DNA of 64,000 nucleotides from contig NZ_LDES01000085.1 in NCBI RefSeq assembly GCF_001015195.1, forward strand, positions 21,310 to 85,309. The letters run 5' to 3'. Within the stretch, counting starts at the first letter, position 1; every line of letters starts with the position of its first letter. This DNA comes from Sphingomonas sp. Y57. Lineage in GTDB: Bacteria > Pseudomonadota > Alphaproteobacteria > Sphingomonadales > Sphingomonadaceae. Position numbers and translations under genes: made by a program. Positions 17,827 through 25,460 of this stretch are shown piece after piece. A model generated the notes under the pieces. The model saw nothing but the letters and a program-made list of their open reading frames with translations. It had not been told where the DNA came from and made no database searches.

Positions 17827-18687
17827 TCAGGCCCGTGCGCTCACCAGCCAGGCCTTCGCCCCCATATGAACGCCATTCTCATCGCAATGGCGCTCGAACA
17901 GCTCGACAAGATGCTGGTGAATGGCCTTGCGTACCTCTGCCCCGTTCTGTCGAACAAGATCGCCGATCTGCATCCCCTCAAGCACGAAGCGAGCGGCGCT
18001 CTCGGGATCACTGCCGGGGCCGCCCACGCGCTGCTCACCTGTCCAGGCATCGAATCTGACCTCGCAGAAACCCGCGCTTTGGAGAAGGTCGATCACATAG
18101 TCCTGCTCGCCGAGCGCGAATGGTCCCGGCGCGCGCGACTGCGGCGTCGGCAGGTCCATATGCTCCTTGATGATGCCCATGACACTAAGCTGCCACGGAT
18201 TGTCAGCGATGGGCGCCCAGACAGCGATGTCGAGCCGCCCGCCATCGCGCAACATCCGGCGCAGATTGGCGAAAGCGGGATAAGGCTCAGCGAAGAACAT
18301 CGAACCGAAGCGCGAGAACAGCCGATCGAACGGCGCTTCTTTCGGCATCGCAGTGGCGGCATCGCCCTGCTCAAAGCGGATATTGGCAAGGCCCGCGCGC
18401 TGTGCCCGTTCCCTGGCCATCCCCACCAGATCGGGTGAGATGTCGAGGCCGAGCACAAATCCGGTGTTGCCGACGGCCGTGGCGATCTGCCGCGTGGTCC
18501 AGCCACCGCCGCATCCGACATCGACCACCGTTTCGCCGAAGTTGTATGCGGCCTGGGCAAGCAACGCCCTGCCGATCGGCTCGATCATGCTTTCGAAGCG
18601 GTCGAGCTGGGCGAGCCAACGCATGCCCGCCTGGCCGGCCCAATCGTGCGCGGCCAAACCTTCCCTGTTCTCCCCAGCATCGTTCAT
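17827..18687 (-). CDS. class I SAM-dependent methyltransferase
   Basis: This 286-residue enzyme has the Rossmann-type motif I V-V-D-V-G-C-G-G-G (54-62), an acidic residue at the end of strand 2 (LGLDIS), an E-Q-G-D-A motif III and a UbiE/COQ5-like layout. The substrate is unknown; small thiols, sulfide or arsenic are all possible given the neighbours. ATG 18687 is taken because the longer in-frame start has no family-like sequence. It is the last gene of a minus-strand set running from the peroxiredoxin at 21145, and lies 28 bases from the TSUP gene. Confidence 0.85.
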   Translation of the reverse strand: MNDAGENREGLAAHDWAGQAGMRWLAQLDRFESMIEPIGRALLAQAAYNFGETVVDVGCGGGWTTRQIATAVGNTGFVLGLDISPDLVGMARERAQRAGLANIRFEQGDAATAMPKEAPFDRLFSRFGSMFFAEPYPAFANLRRMLRDGGRLDIAVWAPIADNPWQLSVMGIIKEHMDLPTPQSRAPGPFALGEQDYVIDLLQSAGFCEVRFDAWTGEQRVGGPGSDPESAARFVLEGMQIGDLVRQNGAEVRKAIHQHLVELFERHCDENGVHMGAKAWLVSARA

Positions 18688-18715
18688 CGATGTATTCCCA
18701 TCGTCGTTACAAGAA

Positions 18716-19504
18716 TCAGCCCAGGATCGCGGCGGTGCTTTGCCACAGCATGTAGGCGGCAACCGCAAAGATCAGCAGTGCGAATATCGTATTGAGCACC
18801 CCCTTGTGCGCCGACAGCCGCCGAGAGAGCGCCGCGCCCACAAGGCCGCCGATGACGCCGCCGGCGATGAACGCCGCAGCAAGCCCCCAATCAACCAGGC
18901 CGGAAAGGGCATAGTTGAGCGCGGCAGTCAGACCAAAAGCGGTGACGGCGACCAGCGACGATCCGACGGCGTTGCGCATCGGCATCCCGGTCGAAGCCAT
19001 CAGTCCCGGCACGATCAGGAAGCCCCCGCCGATGCCGAAGAACCCGGAAAAGAGACCAGTGGCGGCCCCATAACCGATCACCTTGGGCGCATTCTCGCGC
19101 CGGCATTGGACATCGGGATTGCCGGGATCGCCCCGGCTTTTTAGCATCAGCCCGCCAACCAGGACCATCAGCAGAGCGAACAGGAACAGCAGCTTCTGTC
19201 CATCGAACGCTTTACCGAGCGTCGATCCGGCATAGGCGCCGGCGACACCAGCGGCGGCGAACATGCCGGCGCAACGCCATTTGATCGTCCGCTGGCGCGC
19301 GTGGGGAACGAGATTGGCCCCGGCATTGGCGGCGACCGCCAGCGCGCTGGTGCCGATCGCGACATGCGGCGAGGCGACGCCGACCAGATAGACCATGAGC
19401 GGGACGGCGAGGATTGAGCCCCCACCGCCCACCAGCCCCAGCGTGAATCCGACGAGCGAGCCCGATCCGGCACCAAGCAGATATTGGATGGGTTCGAGTG
19501 CCAT
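18716..19504 (-). CDS. TSUP-family (TauE/SafE) sulfite/organosulfur exporter
   Basis: This 262-residue integral membrane protein has about eight helices and the internal duplication typical of TSUP: G-x-G-G-G-S motifs near residue 26 and again at F-G-I-G-G-G-F. Family members export sulfite, sulfoacetate or move thiosulfate. It follows the persulfide-dioxygenase-like gene by four bases and has a TAAGG site. That order (hydrolase then TSUP) is the one seen in BigR/Blh-type sulfide detoxification operons, where sulfite made by the dioxygenase is exported. Confidence 0.88.
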   Translation of the reverse strand: MALEPIQYLLGAGSGSLVGFTLGLVGGGGSILAVPLMVYLVGVASPHVAIGTSALAVAANAGANLVPHARQRTIKWRCAGMFAAAGVAGAYAGSTLGKAFDGQKLLFLFALLMVLVGGLMLKSRGDPGNPDVQCRRENAPKVIGYGAATGLFSGFFGIGGGFLIVPGLMASTGMPMRNAVGSSLVAVTAFGLTAALNYALSGLVDWGLAAAFIAGGVIGGLVGAALSRRLSAHKGVLNTIFALLIFAVAAYMLWQSTAAILG

Positions 19505-19508
19505 GGCC

Positions 19509-20429
19509 TTACAGCGCGTTTATCGGCAGCTTGAGGTAGCGCATGCCATTGTCTTCCGGCTCGGGCAGGTGGCCGCCGCGCATGTTGACCTGGATGGACG
19601 GCAGGATGAGGCGCGGCATCCCGAGCGTCGCATCGCGCGCCTCGCGCATGGCGACGAACTGGTCCTCGCTCACCCCGTCGCGAACATGGACATTATGCTC
19701 TCGCTCCTCGCCGACCGACGTTTCCCAGGCATAGGTATCGCGCCCGGGGGCCTTGTAGTCGTGGCAAAGATGAAGGCCGGTCTGATCGGGGAGCGACAGC
19801 AGGCGGCGGATCGACCGATAAAGCGTGCGCGCATCGCCGCCCGGGAAGTCAGCGCGGGCCGTGCCGTAGTCGGGCATGAACAGCGTGTCGCCGATGAACG
19901 CCGCATCGCCGATCACATAGGTCATGTCGGCGGGCGTATGGCCCGGCACATGCAGCGCGATCGCCTCGATCGAGCCGACCCTGAAACGGTCGCCGTCATC
20001 GAACAGCCGGTCGAACTGCGAGCCGTCGCGAGCAAAGCGCGTTCCCTCGTTGAAGATCTTGCCGAAGACCTCCTGCACGGTGAGAATATGGCGACCGATC
20101 GCCAGCGTGCCGCCCAGCTTCTCCTGAAGATAGGGCGCGGCCGACAGATGGTCGGCATGGGCGTGCGTCTCCAGCAGCCATTCGACCTCGAGCCCTTCGC
20201 TCCGGATATAGTCGATCACCTTGTCGGCCGACGCGAAGGAGGTGCGCCCCGAAGCCGGATCGAAATCGAGCACGCTATCGATGATCGCGGCCTTGGCCGT
20301 GGCGGGATCTGAGATGACGTGGGTCACGGTAAACGTGTCCTCGTCGAAGAAGCTGCGGATGACCGCGGGCCGCGCATTACTCGCGGCCTCGACGATGCGG
20401 GTGGCTTCACGGATTTGCGGGTCGGCCAT
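19509..20429 (-). CDS. blh: persulfide-dioxygenase-like MBL hydrolase (Blh/ETHE1 group)
   Basis: This 306-residue metallo-beta-lactamase-fold protein has T-H-A-H-A-D-H (H89, H91, D93, H94), the downstream H-V-P-G-H-T and I-G-D-T-L-F metal ligands, and L-C-H-D-Y, as in ETHE1 and Blh. These are mononuclear Fe(II) enzymes that oxidise glutathione persulfide to sulfite. ATG 20429 has an AAAGGA site in front and fits the family length. The TSUP exporter follows directly. An upstream hairpin (20462-20490) separates it from the peroxiredoxin gene, so it may be expressed partly independently. Confidence 0.85.
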   Translation of the reverse strand: MADPQIREATRIVEAASNARPAVIRSFFDEDTFTVTHVISDPATAKAAIIDSVLDFDPASGRTSFASADKVIDYIRSEGLEVEWLLETHAHADHLSAAPYLQEKLGGTLAIGRHILTVQEVFGKIFNEGTRFARDGSQFDRLFDDGDRFRVGSIEAIALHVPGHTPADMTYVIGDAAFIGDTLFMPDYGTARADFPGGDARTLYRSIRRLLSLPDQTGLHLCHDYKAPGRDTYAWETSVGEEREHNVHVRDGVSEDQFVAMREARDATLGMPRLILPSIQVNMRGGHLPEPEDNGMRYLKLPINAL

Positions 20430-20461
20430 GGGCCTTGTCCTTTCCTGTCTGGCCCGGCGTA

Positions 20462-20490
20462 CCGGCTTCGCACTTGGGACGCGAAGCCGG
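20462..20490 (-). terminator. hairpin downstream of the peroxiredoxin gene
   Basis: CCGGCTTCGC (20462-20471) and GCGAAGCCGG (20481-20490) pair perfectly over 10 bp with a 9-base loop. It lies 11 bases past the stop of the peroxiredoxin on the minus strand and just before the blh ribosome site. No T-run follows, so it may be a weak terminator or an mRNA 3'-end stabiliser that allows different levels for the two genes. Confidence 0.5.
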
Positions 20491-20500
20491 CCCAGCTGCC

Positions 20501-21145
20501 TCAGAGGGTCTTCTTGCTGAAATACCAATCGGTGTAGTCGTAACCTTCGTCCTTGCGGGCCCTGGCGGCTTCAGCCGTCGCGGGCGGCAGCACGATCACC
20601 GGCTCGCCGGGCTGCCAGTTTTCAGGCGTCGCCACCTTGTTGGCGTCGGACGTCTGGAGCGCGGTGAGCAGGCGGACGAATTCATCGACCGAGCGGCCGT
20701 TCGACATCGGATAATAGACCATCGCGCGGACAATGCCTTCGGGGTCGATGATGAAGGTGGCGCGAACGGCCGAGGTGTCCGAGGCACCGGGATGGATCAT
20801 GCCGAAGGCCTTGGCGACGTTCATCGACAGATCGTCGATAATCGGGAACGGGATCTCGACGCCGAACTTCTCCTCGATGCTGCGCATCCAGGCGATGTGC
20901 GAATGCACCGAGTCGATGGAGAGGCCCAGCAGTTCGCAGTTGAGCGCCTTGAAGCGGTCGGCGGCCTTGGCGAAGCCCATGAATTCGGTCGTGCAGACCG
21001 GCGTGAAGTCGGCGGGGTGGGAAAAGAGAACGAGCCACTTGCCCTTGTAATCGTCGAGCGAGCGTTCGCCGTGGGTCGTCTTGGCCTTGAAGGCAGGCGC
21101 GGGTTCGTTGATCCGCGGCATGGAGGGAGTGACCTGGTCTGTCAT
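20501..21145 (-). CDS. Prx6-type peroxiredoxin
   Basis: This 214-residue protein has the peroxidatic motif F-T-P-V-C-T-T-E-F with C51, and a long C-terminal domain (WQPGEPVIVLPP) typical of the Prx6/1-Cys class. It reduces hydrogen peroxide and organic hydroperoxides in the cytoplasm. A further Cys (NCELLG) occurs near residue 77, but the C-terminal resolving cysteines of archaeal Prx6 enzymes are absent. ATG 21145 follows an AGGAGA site. A perfect inverted repeat at 21201-21216 lies 56 bases upstream. A second paralogue is encoded at 21905. Confidence 0.92.
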   Translation of the reverse strand: MTDQVTPSMPRINEPAPAFKAKTTHGERSLDDYKGKWLVLFSHPADFTPVCTTEFMGFAKAADRFKALNCELLGLSIDSVHSHIAWMRSIEEKFGVEIPFPIIDDLSMNVAKAFGMIHPGASDTSAVRATFIIDPEGIVRAMVYYPMSNGRSVDEFVRLLTALQTSDANKVATPENWQPGEPVIVLPPATAEAARARKDEGYDYTDWYFSKKTL

Positions 21146-21200
21146 TTTATCGTCTCCTGTGACTGAGTGAGTGACAGATATTGAATACACATTTCTATTA

Positions 21201-21216
21201 ATCGTGATAACACGAT
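21201..21216 (-). promoter_or_regulatory. perfect 16-bp inverted repeat upstream of peroxiredoxin
   Basis: ATCGTG-ATAA-CACGAT is a perfect dyad with 6-bp arms in an AT-rich stretch, 56 bases before the peroxiredoxin start. Dyads of this size suit ArsR-type dimers, and an ArsR gene lies at 22570 in the same thiol-redox cluster. The link to that regulator is inferred. Confidence 0.45.
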
Positions 21217-21354
21217 AAATCTAATTCCTTTGATCGGATTTTTCAATCACTTCTGCAATCGGCCGAATTAGGCCGGATTCGCAGCGCACGGGACCAGAGG
21301 CGCGAACACGTCAAAGCATCGTTTATGCTAAGTATGGGGTCATCACACCCCGAA

Positions 21355-21798
21355 TCAGGCGGTGACGAGCGCCTGCCTTGTCCAGGCGACGAGTCGCGCA
21401 CGGTCCATCGCCCCGGCCTGTCGGGCGACCTCGCGGCCACCCCTGAACAGGATCAGCGTCGGAATCGACTGAATGCGGTAGCGCCCGGCAATACCCTGCT
21501 CAGCTTCGGTATCGACCTTCAGGAGCCGGACATGCGGCTCCAGCTCCGCAGCGGCCGCCTTGAACGCCGGCGCCATGGCGCGGCAAGGTCCGCACCAGCT
21601 CGCCCAGAAATCGACGAGAACCGGCAGGCTTCCGCGACCTACATGCCGATCGAATGCCGCCTGGTCGACATCGACCGGCTGTCCCTGGAAAAGCGGCATT
21701 CCGCATTTCCCGCAAATTGGCGCCGCGCCGATCTTCGCTGCAGGAACGCGGTTGATGCTCGCGCAAACCGGGCAGGCTACCAGCGGGACATCGGACAT
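21355..21798 (-). CDS. trxC: thioredoxin 2 (TrxC-like) with zinc ribbon
   Basis: This 147-residue protein has the N-terminal zinc ribbon of thioredoxin 2 (C9-x2-C12 and C29-x2-C32) followed by a thioredoxin domain with W-C-G-P-C (C69, C72) and the cis-Pro motif S-I-P-T. It reduces disulfides in the cytoplasm and could recycle the neighbouring peroxiredoxins. It is transcribed divergently from the second peroxiredoxin gene; the 106-base gap is AT-rich and may hold a shared operator. Confidence 0.92.
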   Translation of the reverse strand: MSDVPLVACPVCASINRVPAAKIGAAPICGKCGMPLFQGQPVDVDQAAFDRHVGRGSLPVLVDFWASWCGPCRAMAPAFKAAAAELEPHVRLLKVDTEAEQGIAGRYRIQSIPTLILFRGGREVARQAGAMDRARLVAWTRQALVTA

Positions 21799-21904
21799 GC
21801 GCTTCTCTCCTGTGGAACGCCAATACCGCTTAATCGTTTACCCGCATGATGTAACCGTGTAAGGGAGAGGGTTCAAGACTTGCCTCTCTGCAGGAGTGAG
21901 AAAG

Positions 21905-22570
21905 TTGAACTCGAACGCAGACGACAATGCCGTGTGCTCCCCTATCCAGATCGGCGATCCCGCGCCTGATTTCCGCGCCCGCACGACGATGGGCGACATG
22001 ACCCTGTCCGGCCATCGCGGCCGCTGGGTACTGCTGTTCTCTCATCCCGCCGATTTTACGCCGGTTTGCACCAGTGAATTCGTCGCCCTCTCGCGCGCCA
22101 GCGATCGGTTCAAGGCGCTCGGCTGCGACCTGGTCGCGGTGTCGGTCGACAGCCTCTATTCCCATCTCGGATGGATCAGGGCGATCCGCGAGCATTTCGG
22201 CGTGACCATCGCTTTCCCGATCGTCGAAGATCCCTCGATGGTGATCGGCCGCGCCTATGGAATGCTCGCGGACAACGCCCCCGACGCGGCCACGCTGCGC
22301 TCGACCTTCTTCATCGACCCCGAAGGCATTGTCCGCGCCAAGCTCTGCTATCCAGCCACCATCGGGCGATCGGTGGAGGAGCTGCTTCGAGTCCTGACCG
22401 CGCTGCAACGGGTCGACAACGACAACGTAGTGACCCCCGAAGGCTGGCATCCCGGCGATGACGTGCTTCTTCCGCCCTATCAGGACCAGCACGGTGCGCT
22501 CGATGCGGCGGGCGATGGCTGCTGGTTCCACCGCACGCAGCCCGACAAGCATGGGAAAACAGGCAAGTGA
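21905..22570 (+). CDS. second Prx6-type peroxiredoxin
   Basis: This 221-residue paralogue of the protein at 20501 has F-T-P-V-C-T-S-E-F with the peroxidatic C55. It also has a Cys near the N-terminus (C11) and one near the C-terminus (GDGCWFH), either of which could act as a resolving residue, unlike the other copy. TTG 21905 is preferred to GTG 21896 because the AGGAG site (21892-21896) gives normal spacing only for the TTG. The stop overlaps the ArsR start (TGATG), so the two form one unit. Confidence 0.9.
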   Translation: MNSNADDNAVCSPIQIGDPAPDFRARTTMGDMTLSGHRGRWVLLFSHPADFTPVCTSEFVALSRASDRFKALGCDLVAVSVDSLYSHLGWIRAIREHFGVTIAFPIVEDPSMVIGRAYGMLADNAPDAATLRSTFFIDPEGIVRAKLCYPATIGRSVEELLRVLTALQRVDNDNVVTPEGWHPGDDVLLPPYQDQHGALDAAGDGCWFHRTQPDKHGKTGK

Positions 22571-22941
22571 TGACTTTCACCGATACGCAGCTTGAAGAGG
22601 CTGCCAGCGTCCTCAAGGCGATCGCCCATGACGTCCGCCTGAAGCTCCTGCGGACGCTCCTCGAACATGGCGAGAAGTCTGTAGGCGAACTCGAAGCCCT
22701 CACCGGCATCGGTCAACCGGGCCTGTCCCAACAACTCGCAATTTTGCGCAAGGCGGAACTGGTTCAGACGCGCCGCGATGCGAAACTCGTTTTCTATAGC
22801 ATCGTATCGGCCAATATGGAGGGAACAGCGGAATTGCTATGCGCTCTAGCGGGAACTCCGATAAATAGAGGAGACACTGCCGCGAAAACAAAGCGACCTT
22901 TTCCCCAGGGATCGGTCGCTACCTTCGCCAAGATTTTGTGA
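22570..22941 (+). CDS. ArsR-family regulator, single-cysteine variant
   Basis: This 123-residue winged-helix protein has the BigR/SqrR/YgaV-like sequence S-V-G-E-L-E ... G-Q-P-G-L-S-Q-Q-L-x2-L-R-K-A-E-L-V. In persulfide sensors of this group two cysteines form a di- or tetrasulfide. Here the first position is an Arg (about R28 in LKLLRTLL), and only C91 remains. It cannot make the intramolecular bridge seen in SqrR, so it may sense through one thiol or through another ligand. The C-terminal tail of about 25 basic residues is unusual. It is cotranscribed with the peroxiredoxin gene and is the likely local regulator. Confidence 0.85.
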   Translation: MTFTDTQLEEAASVLKAIAHDVRLKLLRTLLEHGEKSVGELEALTGIGQPGLSQQLAILRKAELVQTRRDAKLVFYSIVSANMEGTAELLCALAGTPINRGDTAAKTKRPFPQGSVATFAKIL

Positions 22942-23210
22942 CGATATTGTCCTGGACGATGTCTACGAAGAAAGTTCTGAACATCATCGCTGCAACGTTA
23001 GAGAGCATTTCGAGGCTTGTGGAATACCATAACTGCAAGCATTCGCCGTAAGCGCCTCGCCTGATCCGCTCCAGCGTCCGGCTCATGGGAGCAATTTCGC
23101 GGTCAAGAAGCGAGGTCTGGCCTTCGAGGGCGGCATCGTCCTCCATTTTCCCTGCTTGAGCTCAACCAGTTCGCGGACGTCGCCCACGTCCTTGCAAGAA
23201 CTCCATGGAA
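22930..23210 (-). pseudogene. decayed DksA/TraR-type zinc-finger gene
   Basis: On the minus strand, L-E-R-I-R-R-G-A-Y-G-E-C is the hallmark entry into a DksA/TraR C4 zinc finger. The expected continuation is found only by changing frame: C-S-Y-G-I-P-Q-A in one frame, L-E-M-L-S-N-V back in the first, and R-C-S-D-D-V-Q in the third. An in-frame stop also stands 15 bases before the only ATG (23146). The gene thus carries at least two frameshifts. Family members bind RNA polymerase near the secondary channel. Sequencing error is an alternative, but several independent lesions argue for true decay. Confidence 0.6.
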
Positions 23211-23362
23211 TCAATCTCAGTGCCACTATCGATCCGGGCTTCACCGATCAAATTCGGAACCATACGTAAGGACAGACGAAGATCGGCGAGTTTACAGATG
23301 ATTGGCCTGCGACCCGCGCATAACCAGCCTATTGGACCGCCGGCGAGAGAATGAGAGGACCG

Positions 23363-24964
23363 ATGAGTAGCGTACCCACCATAACCTTCCACGGCGCTGC
23401 CGGCACAGTCACTGGTTCCTGCATGGAACTACGCCATGGCGGAAAGACGATCCTCATAGATTGCGGCTTGTTCCAGGGATCCCGGACGCTGGAAACACTC
23501 AATCGCGACCCCTTCGAGTTCGACGTGCGCAAGATCGACGCCGTTGTCCTGACGCACGCGCATATCGACCATAGCGGCCTGCTGCCCAGGCTCACGGCGG
23601 AAGGGTATCGCGGGCCGATCTTCGCGACACCGCAAACCCGCGACCTTCTGTATTACATGCTGCCCGACGCCGGACGAATTCAGGAGGGCGATGCGGAGCG
23701 CCGCAATCGACGGCAGGATCGCCGGGACGAGGAGCCGATCGAACCGATCTATACCGAAGCGGATTCCAAAGCGGCCTATGAACAGGTCGAGACAGTAGCG
23801 CTGCACGACTGGTTCGCACCTGCCGCCGGTTTTCGGGCCCGCTTGTGGAATGCGGGCCATATCCTGGGTTCCACATCCGTGGAGATCGAGGTCGGTGGCG
23901 TGCACTTGCTCTTCTCCGGCGACCTGGGTCCAGACCACAAGGCCTTTCATGCCGATCCCGAGGGTCCGGCAGGACTCGATCATGTGTTCTGCGAGAGCAC
24001 CTATGGCGACCGCGTCCGCGAGGACGTGACGATCGAGCAGCGCCGGACTTTGCTGGAAGCCGAGATCAATGCAGCGCTTACGCGCGGCGGCAACCTCGTC
24101 ATTCCCGTTTTCGCGCTCGAACGCACCCAGGAATTGCTCCTCGATATCGCGACCCTGATCAACACCGGACGCCTGGCGCATCCACAGGTGTTCATCGATT
24201 CGCCACTTGCGACCCGCGCGACAGAGGTGTTCGCCAAACATGCCGGGGAACTCGAAGACATGGGCTCGGGTGAAATCTTCCGTCACCCCTCGTTCCACTA
24301 CACTGCCAGCACGATGGAATCGATGCGGCTCAACGACATGTCCGGAGCCATCATCATGGCGGCATCCGGCATGTGCGAAGCGGGACGCATCCGTCACCAT
24401 CTGCGGTACAATCTCGGCCGCCGTGAATCGACGATCCTGTTCGTCGGTTTCCAGGCCGCAGGCACCCTTGGCCGGACAATCCTCGATGGCGCGAACCGCG
24501 TGCGCATCTGGGGGCAGGACGTCGCGGTGCGCGCGCAGATCCGGCGGATCGACACTTATTCGGCGCATGCCGACCAGAAGGATCTGCAGCGCTGGATAAG
24601 GGCGCGGAAGCCGATCGATGGCAGCCTGTTCCTGGGACACGGCGAAGAGGGCTCGATCGAGACGTTCCGCCGCCTGATGCAGGCGGACGATGCTGCGGCA
24701 TCGATTGTCACGCCGAAGATCGGGGAAACCTATTCACTGCCGTCACGCGCCTCGTCCAAGCGCCTGAAGACCGGAAAGCTGGAACTACAGGAGGCTGTCG
24801 GCCGCGATTGGCAGAATGACTATGCGGATTTTTCGACCCATCTGAAAAAAGAACTGCAGAATATCGAGAGCGCGTCGGCCCGGCGCGAGGCACTCGCCCG
24901 CATGGCCGAGATTCTGCATTCCTATCAGGCCTATCGCGAGCATCGTAAGAGCCGATCGAGCTGA
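23363..24964 (+). CDS. MBL-fold RNA-metabolising exonuclease-like protein (beta-CASP)
   Basis: This 533-residue protein has the metallo-beta-lactamase motif T-H-A-H-I-D-H (H65, H67, D69, H70), G-D-L-G as motif 3-4, a beta-CASP domain (about 200-400) and C-terminal S-A-H-A-D and L-G-H-G-E motifs. This is the CPSF73-like/YsfK group (COG1236), thought to act as RNA exonucleases or endonucleases. ATG 23363 has GAGAGG immediately upstream. In many proteobacteria this family occurs in stress islands with USPs and ATP-dependent pumps. A TACGTA palindrome lies about 95 bases upstream (23263-23268). Confidence 0.88.
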   Translation: MSSVPTITFHGAAGTVTGSCMELRHGGKTILIDCGLFQGSRTLETLNRDPFEFDVRKIDAVVLTHAHIDHSGLLPRLTAEGYRGPIFATPQTRDLLYYMLPDAGRIQEGDAERRNRRQDRRDEEPIEPIYTEADSKAAYEQVETVALHDWFAPAAGFRARLWNAGHILGSTSVEIEVGGVHLLFSGDLGPDHKAFHADPEGPAGLDHVFCESTYGDRVREDVTIEQRRTLLEAEINAALTRGGNLVIPVFALERTQELLLDIATLINTGRLAHPQVFIDSPLATRATEVFAKHAGELEDMGSGEIFRHPSFHYTASTMESMRLNDMSGAIIMAASGMCEAGRIRHHLRYNLGRRESTILFVGFQAAGTLGRTILDGANRVRIWGQDVAVRAQIRRIDTYSAHADQKDLQRWIRARKPIDGSLFLGHGEEGSIETFRRLMQADDAAASIVTPKIGETYSLPSRASSKRLKTGKLELQEAVGRDWQNDYADFSTHLKKELQNIESASARREALARMAEILHSYQAYREHRKSRSS

Positions 24965-25055
24965 TCGGCGAAAACAAAGTGACCAGCCCCAGACATAAAC
25001 GGGTGCCGGCACGCGCGAATTCGCTATATATCATAGTTTCATCAAAGGAGTAATT

Positions 25056-25298
25056 ATGTCGAATACCCCCCACACCCTGAGCGAGGAATTCCCCGGTCAG
25101 ATGGACAAGATTCACGCCTTGAAGGTTTCGGACTCTCGCTTCGCGCAGCTTCTTCTCGATTATGATGTCGTGAACGACGAAATCCACGTGGCTGAAACCA
25201 ATATCGAACCGACCTCGCAAGATCACGAGACCGAACTTCGCAAGCGCCGCCTCGCGATCAAGGATCAGATCGCCGAAGCCCTGTCGCAGGCCGCCTGA
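25056..25298 (+). CDS. YdcH/DUF465 family protein
   Basis: This 80-residue, highly charged protein has the DUF465 pattern: H-x2-L-x2-E-F-P near the N-terminus, a D-x-R-F-x2-L-L-x-D-Y-D core, then a helix ending in L-R-K-R-R-L-A-I-K-D. Function is unknown; small proteins of this family are often stress-induced. AAGGAG lies 7 bases before the ATG, and an AT-rich promoter-like stretch (25018-25040) precedes it. A hairpin follows the stop. Confidence 0.85.
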   Translation: MSNTPHTLSEEFPGQMDKIHALKVSDSRFAQLLLDYDVVNDEIHVAETNIEPTSQDHETELRKRRLAIKDQIAEALSQAA

Positions 25299-25305
25299 TC
25301 TGCCC

Positions 25306-25334
25306 AAGGGCCGGATGCCGCGCGTTCGGCCCTT
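25306..25334 (+). terminator. hairpin after the YdcH-like gene
   Basis: AAGGGCCG (25306-25313) and CGGCCCTT (25327-25334) form an 8-bp stem with a 13-base loop just after the stop codon and ahead of the convergent MgtC-like gene. No T-run follows, so termination is likely but not typical. Confidence 0.5.
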
Positions 25335-25460
25335 ACGACAATAGCCGGCCATGGCTCTGCGTCGCCACAAATTCACGGCCAGCAACGAAAGCGCGCATCC
25401 CCCCTCAGGAATGGACCTGAACCAGCTTCGAACCAGGCACGAGCTGCCCGCTCATCGCTC

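Noticed and set aside
21253..21283. Hairpin with bulges between the peroxiredoxin and thioredoxin genes as a riboswitch
   Set aside because: The stem has two bulges and no conserved core; it may at most be a weak transcription-end structure.
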